The translations under genes were made by a program, and so were the position numbers. A stretch of 33,989 bases of DNA from CAZJHX01 sp964545715 (GTDB lineage: Bacteria > Myxococcota_A > UBA9042 > GCA-2863065). The stretch is from positions 1 to 33,989 of the forward strand of contig CAZJHX010000116.1 of the NCBI GenBank assembly GCA_964545715.1, written 5' to 3'. Below the pieces are notes generated by a model that saw nothing but the letters and a program-made list of their open reading frames with translations, was not told the origin of the DNA and ran no database searches. The stretch's first letter is position 1. Each line of letters opens with the position of its first letter. This document shows, in pieces, positions 9,297 through 17,953 of this stretch.

Positions 9297-10729
9297 GGCG
9301 CCACCTTCTCAGCGCGCTCATCGAGCGCGCCGCCGATCAACAACTCTAGACGCGCTTCGGCCTGGACGGCATCGGCCAGCGCACGCTCACGGGCCAGCGA
9401 GAAGCGGTACCAGGTAGTGCGCGCCTCCAGAAAGTCGGTAAAGGACCCGACCTGCGTGCGGTTCCAGGCCTCCGCGTCCCCCATCGCCTTGCGGGCCTCC
9501 GGCAGCAGGGTGGTGTCGTACAGCGTCGTCAGGCGACGGCCGTTTCGCAGCCGGTAAAACGCCTCCTTGATGTCGGCCAGCAGCGTGTTGACGTGGTCTC
9601 GTTTGTGGTGCACCTGGCGACGCAGCGCCGCTTCCGCGCCCTGGACACGCGCGCTGTCTGCGCCAAACCACAACGGCAGGCTGACCCCCAACGTGACCCC
9701 CAGGGCGTCGTCGCCGCTGCCGTCCAGTCCGGACATCGCGGCCGGTCCGTTCACCATCAGCTGCGCCCCCACGATGAGCTCCGGCCAGCGCTGCCCGCGG
9801 GCCGCCGAGACACCCGCGATCTTCGCCCGAATCGCCGAGTCCAGCCCTCTGAGTCCGGGTTCGGAGCGCAGGGCGCGCTCGTACAGCACGGTTAGCTTGG
9901 GCATCTCCACGGCGGACGGCCAGCTGGGCAGGGTGCCGATCGGCGTGTCGACGTGCCGGTTCAGCAGCGCGTTGAGACGCGATTCGGCCGCGTCCAACAG
10001 CTCGCCAAAACGCACGGCGTCATACTGCAGCTGAGCCAGCTGGGAGCGTGCTTTGCTCACGTCGAACAGCGTCGCTGCCTCGCTCTCCAGTCGTTGTGAG
10101 GCGGCGGTGGCCAGCTGCTCGGCCAGCTTGACGTTGACCGCCAGCAGCTCCCGCGCCCGCTGCAGATACCGGATCTCCGCCACGGCAGACTTCAGCTGGG
10201 TCACGGCGGTCAGCGCCGCGCGGTCGTAGGCGTGCCGGCCGGCTTCGGCGCGAGCAACCGCGCTGCTGTGCTGGGCCATCAGCTTTGGAGGCGATGGTAT
10301 GCGCTGAGACACCATGATCCGGTGCTCGTTTGGCCCGACGCGCGTCTCGACGGGCAAGGGGAGAAACGTGTAGCTCAGGACCGGATTCGGCAGCGCGCCC
10401 GACGGACCGACGGCCTCGATGCGCGTTCGCCAGGCCTCCCACGCGGCTTGCACACGCGCGTTGTGTCTCAGCACGCGGTTCACCAGAGCGCCCAGGTCGG
10501 TTGCTTGCGGCGTTTTGCCCTGCGCCCCCTGAGCGCCGTGCGCGGCCTGGACCGCCGCCCAGGTGGTGCGTCCCGGCTCGAGCTCGGGGTACAGCTCGAA
10601 CACGCCCGCGCCGGGGTTCGCACAGCTGGAGAGCATCATGACCGTCAGGACTGAAATGGCGACGCGCACGTGCCCGCAGTCGGCACTTTGAATTCGGTCT
10701 GGCTCGCGAGCGAAGAGACTCGCTGTCAT
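9293..10729 (-). CDS. TolC-family outer-membrane efflux lipoprotein (first of two)
   Basis: 478 residues from ATG 10729, which has AGG about seven bases upstream. A GTG at 10669 would give a tidier signal peptide (VRVAISVLTVMMLSSC), so the true start could be there. Either way an LSSC lipobox predicts a lipidated outer-membrane protein. The duplicated coiled-coil pattern of TolC/CusC proteins is visible (QRLESEAATLFDVSKARSQL; EAWNRTQVGSFTDFLEARTTW). The best guess is the main exit duct for the CusBA pump. An 85-base gap separates it from the upstream Cys-rich gene; it has no clear terminator, so I place both in one transcript. Confidence 0.8.
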   Translation of the reverse strand: MTASLFAREPDRIQSADCGHVRVAISVLTVMMLSSCANPGAGVFELYPELEPGRTTWAAVQAAHGAQGAQGKTPQATDLGALVNRVLRHNARVQAAWEAWRTRIEAVGPSGALPNPVLSYTFLPLPVETRVGPNEHRIMVSQRIPSPPKLMAQHSSAVARAEAGRHAYDRAALTAVTQLKSAVAEIRYLQRARELLAVNVKLAEQLATAASQRLESEAATLFDVSKARSQLAQLQYDAVRFGELLDAAESRLNALLNRHVDTPIGTLPSWPSAVEMPKLTVLYERALRSEPGLRGLDSAIRAKIAGVSAARGQRWPELIVGAQLMVNGPAAMSGLDGSGDDALGVTLGVSLPLWFGADSARVQGAEAALRRQVHHKRDHVNTLLADIKEAFYRLRNGRRLTTLYDTTLLPEARKAMGDAEAWNRTQVGSFTDFLEARTTWYRFSLARERALADAVQAEARLELLIGGALDERAEKVAP

Positions 10730-10814
10730 GTCGTACCTGCTTCTATTGTCGCTTCACATGTTGAAAGGCGCACAGATCGCTGCACGCAGGGCCCGAAAAG
10801 GACTCAGCTTCGAC

Positions 10815-11252
10815 TCAAGTCGTGAAGGAGCAGATTCGGATGCGCAAGCCCATGCCCGACAGCGGTGGGGGGTGAGATAGCGTGGACGGGGTGGGGTGAA
10901 TGCGCGAGGGCCGGCTCCAAGCCAAGTGAGCGACCGCGGCGTGTACGGATAGTGGCCGCTGCGAGACCGTCGAGTCGGACAGCGAGGCGACCTGCGCCGC
11001 CGGCTGCAAAAACGTCACGGCGCAGCAGGGTGGGCCGGCGATTCCAGGTCCCATCACCTCGGGTTCGTAACCGCAGCAAGAGTGGTGTCCAGGGGGCGGC
11101 GCCTGCTCCGAGCGGTCGCACTCTGCGGTGGTCAGGCCGTCCCGACTGCATGCGTAGAGGGCGCTGTTGGCCACGGACGCGGGCACGACGAGGCCCAGGC
11201 ACACGACGACCGCGAGGACGCGTCCGACCGGACTGGTAGACCATCGAGTCAC
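10815..11252 (-). CDS. Small secreted Cys-rich protein heading the copper-efflux operon
   Basis: 145 residues if started at GTG 11252. The frame is open much further upstream (first ATG at 11300), but the predicted promoter covers 11259-11290, so translation must begin after it. From 11252 the protein opens with MTRWSTSPVGR and a hydrophobic core ending in ASVANSA, a good signal peptide. The mature part has clustered cysteines and histidines (CSRDGLTTAEC, GHHSCCGY, GPPCC) suited to binding soft metals, then a Pro/Ser-rich tail ending in RIRICSFTT. I recall similar short Cys-rich proteins beside metal-efflux genes in myxobacteria, but I cannot name a family. A copper sensor or chaperone role is inference from position and ligands. 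Confidence 0.6.
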   Translation of the reverse strand: MTRWSTSPVGRVLAVVVCLGLVVPASVANSALYACSRDGLTTAECDRSEQAPPPGHHSCCGYEPEVMGPGIAGPPCCAVTFLQPAAQVASLSDSTVSQRPLSVHAAVAHLAWSRPSRIHPTPSTLSHPPPLSGMGLRIRICSFTT

Positions 11253-11258
11253 GACAGC

Positions 11259-11290
11259 ACTATACACCCTGGACACAAATCCAGAGTCAA
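11259..11290 (-). promoter_or_regulatory. MerR/CueR-type promoter of the copper-efflux operon
   Basis: Reading the minus strand: a -35 box TTGACT (11290-11285), a 20-base spacer, and a -10 box TATAGT (11264-11259). The spacer region is filled by a dyad ACTCTGGA-N6-TCCAGGGT (11287-11266) with one mismatched pair. A stretched 19-20 base spacer containing a dyad that starts inside the -35 box is the hallmark of MerR-family activated promoters such as those of CueR and ZntR. The GTG start codon at 11252 is six bases after the -10 box. No MerR-family gene is in the window, so the regulator would be elsewhere. Confidence 0.6.
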
Positions 11291-11326
11291 CCGAGATCAT
11301 GTTCCGGCCGTTGAGGCCGACACGCG

Positions 11327-11360
11327 TGTGATAATCTCGACACTTCACTGAGCAAGGAGG
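11327..11360 (+). promoter_or_regulatory. Possible extended -10 promoter and RBS of the kinase-WD40 gene
   Basis: TGTGATAAT at 11327-11335 resembles an extended -10 element with no clear -35. AAGGAGG at 11354-11360 is a strong Shine-Dalgarno, but it lies 15 bases before the only plausible in-frame start (TTG 11376), which is longer than usual. This promoter and the copper-operon promoter share a 123-base divergent intergenic region. Confidence 0.35.
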
Positions 11361-11375
11361 GCTGCGGCCCAGCTT

Positions 11376-14300
11376 TTGGCCACGCGCGAGCCCGGACCTG
11401 ACATCGATCTGGACGCGAGCACGCTGCCTCCAGTGAAGCGGAGGCCGGACAGGCCCACACCGCAGCATGGCGCGCCGCTGTCCTCCGCGGCCGCTCCGGA
11501 GCCTGGAGCGACCGCCCGCCCCGCTCCGGGGACGATCATCGGCGACGGCTTCGAGATCATCCGGTTTCTGGCCGAGGGCGGTATGGGCCAGGTGCACGTG
11601 GCCCGCGACCTCAAGCTGGGCCGTCTGGTCGCGGTCAAGCTCGTTCACCTGCGTGGTCCCAGCGTGGAGCGGGCGCTCGCATTATTCGAACGCGAGGCCC
11701 GGGCCACGGCCAAGCTTCATCATGCCAACATCGTCACCGTCTACCAGTTCGGAAGCTGGCACGGGCTCCCGTTCCTCGTCCTGGAGCTGATGGAGGGAGC
11801 GCCGCTCTCGGTCGTGCTCCGCCGGCGCAGCCTCTCCGTGCGGGAGGTCCTGTCGATCGGGATTCAGACGTCGCGCGCGCTGGTCCATGCGCACCGCGCC
11901 GGGCTGGTTCATCGCGATCTCAAGCTCGGCAACATCTTTCGCCTGGACGACGGCACCGTGAAGGTCCTGGACTTCGGTCTGTCGATTTCACCCGACGACT
12001 CCCTGGAGGTCACGGACGACGCGGCCGCGGGAACGCCGGGGTACATGCCGCCGGAGCAGGCTCGCGGTGAGACCCAGGACGAGCGGGTCGACGTCTGGGC
12101 GTTGGGCGCGGTGCTGTTCCGTTTGCTGACCCAGCGGCTGCCCTTCTCCAGCTCCGGCGTGCTCGACGCGTCGCTCGTCGCTCCCGGTGTCGCGGAGCTT
12201 CAGCCGTCCGTCCCCGGCGCCGTGGACGCGCTCGTTCAGCGCGCGCTCGCCAAGGATCCGGATGCGCGGTTTCAGTCCGCCCGGGAGATGCTCGACGCGC
12301 TGCTGGCGATCGAGCGCGACGCGGCGCGGCGGCCTGACGGCGAGCCGTATCGCTATCTCGAGCCCTTCTCGGAGTCCGACGCCGGCTGGTTCTTCGGCCG
12401 CGATCGCGAGACGGCGCGCCTGGTCAGCCTGATCGCGGATCGTCCGCTGGTCGCTGTCATCGGCCCCTCCGGCGCCGGCAAGTCCTCTCTGGTCCACGCG
12501 GGTCTGGTGCCGGCCCTTCGCGAGGCTGAGCGGCCATGGACAGTTCTCAGCGTGTCACCAGGTCGCAAGCCGATGGCGACCCTGCATGCGGCGCTTGCCC
12601 TCGCGACCGACGGCGCGCTGGGCGATCACGGTCCCGAGGCGCTGTTGTCCAGCCCCGGCCTTGTCGGCCAGGCGGTGCGCGAGCTTGCGCACCGCTCGGA
12701 CGGCAATGTCCTGCTCGTCGTCGACCAGCTCGAGGAGCTCTACACGCAGGGGGCCGACCAGGCGACCCGAGCGGGGTTCACCGACGCGCTGCTCTCCGCG
12801 GCAGACGATCCGGACAGCGGCGTCACGGTCATCATCGCTATCCGATCGGACTTCATCCACCGCTGCACTGAGACGCCGACGTTCGGGGAGCGAGTCACAG
12901 CCAACCTGCTCGCGCTGGGTGCGCCCGGCCGCGCGGCGATGATCGGTGCGCTTCAGGAGCCGGCGGCGCGACTGGGTTACGAATTCGAAGAGGGGCTCGC
13001 GGAGCAGATGGTCGCCGAGCTTGAAGGCGTTGCGGCCCCACTGCCGTTGCTGCAATTCGCGATGAGCCGGCTGTGGGAGTATCGCGACCGCGACGACCGG
13101 TGCGTCCAACGCAAGGCACTCGACCGGCTCGGTGGCGTCGCCGGTGTGTTGGCCACGCACGCAGAGCATGTGTTCGCCGAGCTGCCCGCACGCGAGGACC
13201 AGGCGCTCGCGCGATCGATCCTGTGCGCGATGGTCACCCCGGACGGCACCCGCCAGGCGGTGAAGCGCGTGTCGCTCACCGGCGGGTTCGCCGATCCCGC
13301 CCGCGCTGACCGCGTGCTCCAACACCTTCTGGACGGGCGACTCCTGACCGCCACGCGCGGAGAGGAAGCGGCCGCCAGCGTTCGGATCGCTCACGAGTCG
13401 CTTATCACCACATGGAATCGGCTTCGGCGCTGGCTCGGCGACAGCGAGGCCGAGCGTCGATTGGGCGCCCGGATCTCGAACGCGGCCGCGCACTGGCAGG
13501 AGCGCGGCCGCCCCGCACAGCTGTTGTGGACCGACGCGGCCCTCGACGAAGCGCTGCGCTGGCGGTCGGGATCCGCAGCGGTGACCGGCGATGCCATCGC
13601 GGCCTTTCTCGACGACGGCGTACGCTCGGCCACTCGACGGCGACGGCGGCGGCTCGCGCTCTTGATCGGGAGCGCCGTGCTTCTAATCGCGATTTCACTG
13701 GGCTCCTACGCCGCCATGCTTGTGTTTCGCGACCGCGGCATGCGCGCGCAGGAGGCAGAAGCGCACGCCCGGCAAAGCCAGCTACGGGCAGAGGCGGGCC
13801 AGCGCCAGCGCGTGATCCAGAGCCTGGGTGTGCGAGCGGAGAGCGCCCGTCTACGCGACCATCGCAGCGAAGCCGTAGCCCTGCTGCGCGCCGCCATCGC
13901 GCTGCAGGGCGAGGACCGGGGCAGTCAGCAACCGACCGAGATGGCGCTCTCGGTGGAGCATCTGTCGAGCCTGGGCGGTCTTGCGTTTGTGTTGCCCGGA
14001 CATTCGGTAGTCGATGACGTCCTGTTCTCGCCCGACGGCGGCCGCGTGGCGACGGTGGGCGGAGACCGCGTCATCCTGTGGGACGCGGCGACCGGGGAGC
14101 GGCTTCATACGCTCACCGGCCACAAGGGCCGCGTGCTGGCCATGGCGTTCGGGCCGGATGACAAGTGGCTGGCGACGGGGGCGATCAACGACCCGTCCGT
14201 GCGCGTCTGGGCCGCCGACGGCACGTTGGCCAGGTCGCTGGAGGGCCCGGGAAACATGGTGCGCACCGTCGTCGCCAACGCCGACCGCACGATGCTCGCG

Positions 14301-16121
14301 TCCACGCATGAGTTCGCCGTTCGGCTGTGGGATCCGCTCACCGGGCGGCTGCTCAGCGAGCTGGGTCCTCACCCCTCTCGCGTCAAGCCGATCGCCTTCT
14401 CGCCGGACGGGCAAACGGTCGCGACAGGTACGCACGCGGGGGTGATCGGCATCTGGAGCGTGGCGAGCGGCGCTCAACGGCACCGCCTGGAGGCGCACAC
14501 CGACAAGGCGTACTCGCTGGCCTATTCTCCGGACTCCAGCCTGCTGGCATGCGCCTCGTTCGATACGACGGTGACGGTGTGGCGGGTTGCCGATGGCGGC
14601 CTGGTTCACCGGCTGCCGCACGACGGCCCGCTGTGGCGGGTCGCGTTTTCGCCGGATGGGCGTCATATCGCGGCGTCGTCCGATCTCAAGACCACGCGCA
14701 TCTGGTCCACGTCCGATGGGTCTGCGGCGCGGACGCTGGCGGGACACGAGCTTGGGATCTTTGACGTGGGCTTCACGACGGACGGCCGCTCGATCGTCTC
14801 CGCGTCCTTTGATCACACCGCGATCGTTTGGGACCGCCGGACCGGCGATCGAACACGCACGCTGGCGGGCCACACGGACCGCCTGTGGGAGCTCGACATC
14901 TCGCCGACCGGCGATCGGGTCGCGACCGCCTCGGATGACGGGACGGCCAGGCTGTGGGATCTGACGGACGCGCACGGCGTGCAGATGCTCCACGGCGCGG
15001 GCCCCATCGCGGCGGTGGCCGTCGCGCCGGACGGGTCGCGTCTGGCGGGGGCGTACAGCACCAGCGGTTTTCGCGTATGGGATGCCGGCGGGCAGCTCGA
15101 GCGTACGCTGGGGACCCCAACCCTTCGAGGGCGCGAGATCCGGTTCGATGAAGCCGGGCGCCGGGTCGCTACGGTGGGGACCTCCACGGTCCTACCGATC
15201 TGGGATGCGGCGACGGGGCGGCTCCTTCGGGAGCTCTCGCATCCCAGGCCGGTCCGCAACGTCGCGTTCCACCCCGACGGCCGGCAGATCGCCACCGTCA
15301 CCACCGAGGCGCAGCTGTTCCTGTGGTCCGATGATGCCGGCCTCGAGCCGCGCAAGCTCGAGGTCCCGTATCGTGGTGGTGGGCCGCTGGTCTACACCCA
15401 CAGTGGGCGGTCGCTGCTCAGCTTCAACTTCATCGAGACATACATCGTCGTGCACGACACCGAGACCGCCGAGACGCGCCACGTCCTCAAAGCGCACGAG
15501 CCTCATGTGACGGCGCTGAGTCGCTCGCCCGCTCAGGAGGCCTTTGTGTCCGGCGGCGCCGACGGTCGCGCGCGCATATGGAACGCCGACACGGGGACTA
15601 TCGTGCACGAGCTCGTGGGGAACAGCGCCGTCGTGGACCTGCGCTACTCTCCGGACGGTGCAAAGGTGGCCGCCGCGTACGAGGACGGCCTGGGCCGTCT
15701 CTTCGACACGGAAACCGGCCGTGAGTTGCGCCACCTGGCGGGTCACACGGGCGCGATGCGCGGGATCGCCTGGCTCCAGGGCGGCGCGGCGGTCGTCTCC
15801 GCCGGCAACGACTCGACCGTCCGCTTTTGGGATGCGACCAACGGACGGCAAACGCACGCGATCAAGGGTCCGGCGGATCCCTACCGGCTGTTGACCCGGC
15901 CGAACGCGCGACAGGTTGTCGTGGCCGGCCAGTCCGGTGAGCTGTGGATCTGGAGCGATCCCACCGGCACGGGGGCCGCCGAAAACGCGGGCGCTCGCAC
16001 CAATCTGAGGGTATGCCGCGACAGCCTGTCGCTGGTTCCCGTCACGCCTTTCCCCCCGGCCGACACGGTGTGGGCCCCCGAGTCCGCGTGCCGCGTCAAG
16101 GACGCGGGGCGGGCGCCGTAA
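11376..16121 (+). CDS. Ser/Thr protein kinase fused to nSTAND ATPase and WD40 propellers, membrane-anchored
   Basis: 1581 residues, TTG start. Residues about 56-315 are a Hanks-type kinase with intact motifs: glycine loop LAEGGMGQVHVA, VAVKLV lysine, HRDLKLGN catalytic loop, DFG, and GTPGYMPPEQ. A predicted STAND-type NTPase follows, with Walker A GPSGAGKSS (about 364-372) and Walker B VLLVVDQLEELY (about 444-455). An Arg-rich stretch then precedes one transmembrane helix (about 758-783), a short charged helix, and about 16 WD40-like blades (about 868-1530) recognisable by IWD/LWD ends and FSPDG turns. The membrane helix would place the kinase in the cytoplasm and the propeller in the periplasm. 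The WD40 part probably senses or scaffolds a partner and the NTPase acts as a switch; this is inferred from STAND biology. Confidence 0.9.
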   Translation: MATREPGPDIDLDASTLPPVKRRPDRPTPQHGAPLSSAAAPEPGATARPAPGTIIGDGFEIIRFLAEGGMGQVHVARDLKLGRLVAVKLVHLRGPSVERALALFEREARATAKLHHANIVTVYQFGSWHGLPFLVLELMEGAPLSVVLRRRSLSVREVLSIGIQTSRALVHAHRAGLVHRDLKLGNIFRLDDGTVKVLDFGLSISPDDSLEVTDDAAAGTPGYMPPEQARGETQDERVDVWALGAVLFRLLTQRLPFSSSGVLDASLVAPGVAELQPSVPGAVDALVQRALAKDPDARFQSAREMLDALLAIERDAARRPDGEPYRYLEPFSESDAGWFFGRDRETARLVSLIADRPLVAVIGPSGAGKSSLVHAGLVPALREAERPWTVLSVSPGRKPMATLHAALALATDGALGDHGPEALLSSPGLVGQAVRELAHRSDGNVLLVVDQLEELYTQGADQATRAGFTDALLSAADDPDSGVTVIIAIRSDFIHRCTETPTFGERVTANLLALGAPGRAAMIGALQEPAARLGYEFEEGLAEQMVAELEGVAAPLPLLQFAMSRLWEYRDRDDRCVQRKALDRLGGVAGVLATHAEHVFAELPAREDQALARSILCAMVTPDGTRQAVKRVSLTGGFADPARADRVLQHLLDGRLLTATRGEEAAASVRIAHESLITTWNRLRRWLGDSEAERRLGARISNAAAHWQERGRPAQLLWTDAALDEALRWRSGSAAVTGDAIAAFLDDGVRSATRRRRRRLALLIGSAVLLIAISLGSYAAMLVFRDRGMRAQEAEAHARQSQLRAEAGQRQRVIQSLGVRAESARLRDHRSEAVALLRAAIALQGEDRGSQQPTEMALSVEHLSSLGGLAFVLPGHSVVDDVLFSPDGGRVATVGGDRVILWDAATGERLHTLTGHKGRVLAMAFGPDDKWLATGAINDPSVRVWAADGTLARSLEGPGNMVRTVVANADRTMLASTHEFAVRLWDPLTGRLLSELGPHPSRVKPIAFSPDGQTVATGTHAGVIGIWSVASGAQRHRLEAHTDKAYSLAYSPDSSLLACASFDTTVTVWRVADGGLVHRLPHDGPLWRVAFSPDGRHIAASSDLKTTRIWSTSDGSAARTLAGHELGIFDVGFTTDGRSIVSASFDHTAIVWDRRTGDRTRTLAGHTDRLWELDISPTGDRVATASDDGTARLWDLTDAHGVQMLHGAGPIAAVAVAPDGSRLAGAYSTSGFRVWDAGGQLERTLGTPTLRGREIRFDEAGRRVATVGTSTVLPIWDAATGRLLRELSHPRPVRNVAFHPDGRQIATVTTEAQLFLWSDDAGLEPRKLEVPYRGGGPLVYTHSGRSLLSFNFIETYIVVHDTETAETRHVLKAHEPHVTALSRSPAQEAFVSGGADGRARIWNADTGTIVHELVGNSAVVDLRYSPDGAKVAAAYEDGLGRLFDTETGRELRHLAGHTGAMRGIAWLQGGAAVVSAGNDSTVRFWDATNGRQTHAIKGPADPYRLLTRPNARQVVVAGQSGELWIWSDPTGTGAAENAGARTNLRVCRDSLSLVPVTPFPPADTVWAPESACRVKDAGRAP

Positions 16122-16124
16122 AGA

Positions 16125-16139
16125 ACTCCGGCACGGAGT
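16125..16139. terminator. Short hairpin between convergent kinase and antiporter genes
   Basis: Perfect 6-bp arms ACTCCG and CGGAGT around a three-base loop, a few bases after the kinase stop. On the minus strand the stem is followed by TCTTT, so it may be a weak terminator for the antiporter transcript. No T tract follows on the plus strand. Confidence 0.35.
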
Positions 16140-16176
16140 CATCACCGCGGAAAGGACACGGAGGTGGCCCGAGCAC

Positions 16177-17859
16177 TTATGCGCTGTCGGCGTCCAGGAA
16201 GTAGTTGAAGTCCTCGGCGTCCTCGGCGTGCAGCAGCTGATAGACGTGCGCGGGTGACTTCGCGTGAAACAGCTCGTAACCCAGGTCCTGGTGGGACGTG
16301 CTGACGGCGCGCGCCAGGGCGCCCAGCACCTCCAGGTGGCGATCGCACAGGGACTCGGTTGTGCCGAGCAGCACCATGCAGTGCACCGGCATGCCGTCGG
16401 GGGTGTCGAAATCCAGCCCCTCACGGTTGATGCCGATGGCGCCCACGATCTGGTCGGGCCCGTCCAGCGTGAAGTGGGGCACCGCCAGGCCGCCGCCAAC
16501 GCAGGTGGACGACTGGGCTTCGCGCGCTAAAGCCCGCTTGGCGAGGTCCGACGGGGCGACATCCAGCCGGTTGGAGTGCACCAGCAGCTCCACCAACTGC
16601 AGGATGGCGTCCTCTTTGGTCCTGGCCTCCAAGCCGACCTCGATGTTCTCCTCCTGGATGAAGTCGATGACGCGCGCGCGGTCCTTGCCGGCGTCGCCGG
16701 ATTGCACCAACGCCTGCCGCGTGAGAATGGGGCCGATCAGCTCATTCAGCATCACCGTGGACAAGCCGACAGCCAGCAGCGTGTGGTGCAGCTCCACAAA
16801 GGCGGGATCGCCGGTGATCACCAGGATGAGGCCCACCGCGACGCCCGCTTGGGGGATGAGGCCCAACCCCAGAAAGCGCCGCACAGCGTCCGGCGCGCCC
16901 GCCAACCGCATCGCCACGTTGGCGGCCACCAGCTTTCCGCAGAACCGGCCGGCCAGCACGGTGAGGACCAGCCACGCCGCGGGCGCCAGATAGGCGAAGT
17001 CCAGGTGCATGCCTGCGAGCGTGAAAAAGACCGCAAAGATGGCCGGCTCCAGCCCGGGGAAGGCGGCGGCGCCCAGGTTCTCACGCTTGGGCGCCAGGTT
17101 GGCCACCGTGGTGCCCAGGGCTCCGCAGGCGAGCATGGCCGAGATGTCCAGAGCCCCGCACAGCCCGGCGGCTGCCAGCAGCGCTGCCAATGAGCTGGCC
17201 CCCTGCCGCTTGCGCTCCGTCGTGCGGGCCGTCACGCGTACCAGCGCCAGGCCGCAGACCGTGCCGATCGCCGCCGCCGTCGCCAGCGCCGCGAACGGGT
17301 TCATGACGTCTTCAGCGCTGCCGGGTATGTCCGGTCTCAAGAACGAGCGGGCCACCTCGAACAGCACGATGCAGGCCACGTTGTTGAACGCCACGGCCGC
17401 GATCAGCGTCTTGACGAACACTCCCTTGGACCGCGTCTCCAGCACGATGGCCAGGATGGTGGCAGGCGCCGTGGAGATGGCCATCGCCGCCAACAAGACG
17501 CCCAGGTTCCAGTCCGCATCGCCGATCCACACGACCATCAGCAGCGTGACAGCCGGCGTAATCGTGGCCTCCGTGATCAGCAAAAAGAAGAGGCGCTTGC
17601 CGGCGTTATGCAAGCGCAGGAAGTTGAGGTGCGCGCCGACGGACGCGGCGATAAACGCCAGGGCAAAGTCGGTGACGACATCCACGCCGCTCACGACCTC
17701 GGGCCCCAGCAGATTGATGCCCGAGTGTCCGATCAGCACACCCGCGATGATCTGACCCGTAACTCCGGGCAGATTGATGGTGTGTGCGAGCCGCCCACCG
17801 ATGATGCCCACGATGAGCACAATCGCCAGCGCAAGCAACGGCCCTATGGCGATGAGCAA
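16177..17859 (-). CDS. CPA2-type cation/proton antiporter with C-terminal PTS EIIA domain
   Basis: 560 residues. TTG start at 17859, supported by GAGG seven bases upstream; no better start is visible. Residues 1 to about 385 are 11-13 hydrophobic segments with the Na+/H+ exchanger pattern (LPGVTGQIIAGVLIGHSGINLLGP; the TM region with GLIPQAGVAVGL). Residues about 400-545 match a fructose-type PTS EIIA domain, and the phosphorylatable histidine lies in GGGLAVPHF (His462). The likely role is Na+ or K+/H+ exchange at the inner membrane, with the EIIA-like domain sensing PTS phosphorylation or nucleotide state. Fusions of this kind are known in several phyla, but their control mechanism is little studied. 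No PTS genes are nearby. It converges on the WD40 kinase gene. Confidence 0.85.
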   Translation of the reverse strand: MLIAIGPLLALAIVLIVGIIGGRLAHTINLPGVTGQIIAGVLIGHSGINLLGPEVVSGVDVVTDFALAFIAASVGAHLNFLRLHNAGKRLFFLLITEATITPAVTLLMVVWIGDADWNLGVLLAAMAISTAPATILAIVLETRSKGVFVKTLIAAVAFNNVACIVLFEVARSFLRPDIPGSAEDVMNPFAALATAAAIGTVCGLALVRVTARTTERKRQGASSLAALLAAAGLCGALDISAMLACGALGTTVANLAPKRENLGAAAFPGLEPAIFAVFFTLAGMHLDFAYLAPAAWLVLTVLAGRFCGKLVAANVAMRLAGAPDAVRRFLGLGLIPQAGVAVGLILVITGDPAFVELHHTLLAVGLSTVMLNELIGPILTRQALVQSGDAGKDRARVIDFIQEENIEVGLEARTKEDAILQLVELLVHSNRLDVAPSDLAKRALAREAQSSTCVGGGLAVPHFTLDGPDQIVGAIGINREGLDFDTPDGMPVHCMVLLGTTESLCDRHLEVLGALARAVSTSHQDLGYELFHAKSPAHVYQLLHAEDAEDFNYFLDADSA

Positions 17860-17941
17860 CTGACCGCCTCACATTGCAGATACGCCCCATATCAAAGCAC
17901 GGGTTCGTGTGTCGATCGACCCCTCGCGCCGTGCGCGCGTG

Positions 17942-17953
17942 TACACTGCGCCG
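17942..17953 (+). promoter_or_regulatory. -10 box of a probable leaderless promoter (YbhN-type gene)
   Basis: TACACT at 17942-17947 is followed by exactly six bases and then ATG 17954, so transcription would begin at or next to the A of the start codon. The -35 region is weak and no Shine-Dalgarno is present. A GTG at 17909 would lengthen the protein by 15 residues but would lie upstream of this promoter. Confidence 0.45.

Noticed and set aside
11253..11648. N-terminal extension of the Cys-rich protein up to 11648
   Set aside because: The extension would cover the MerR-type promoter and run into the kinase coding region on the other strand; a good signal peptide begins only at 11252.
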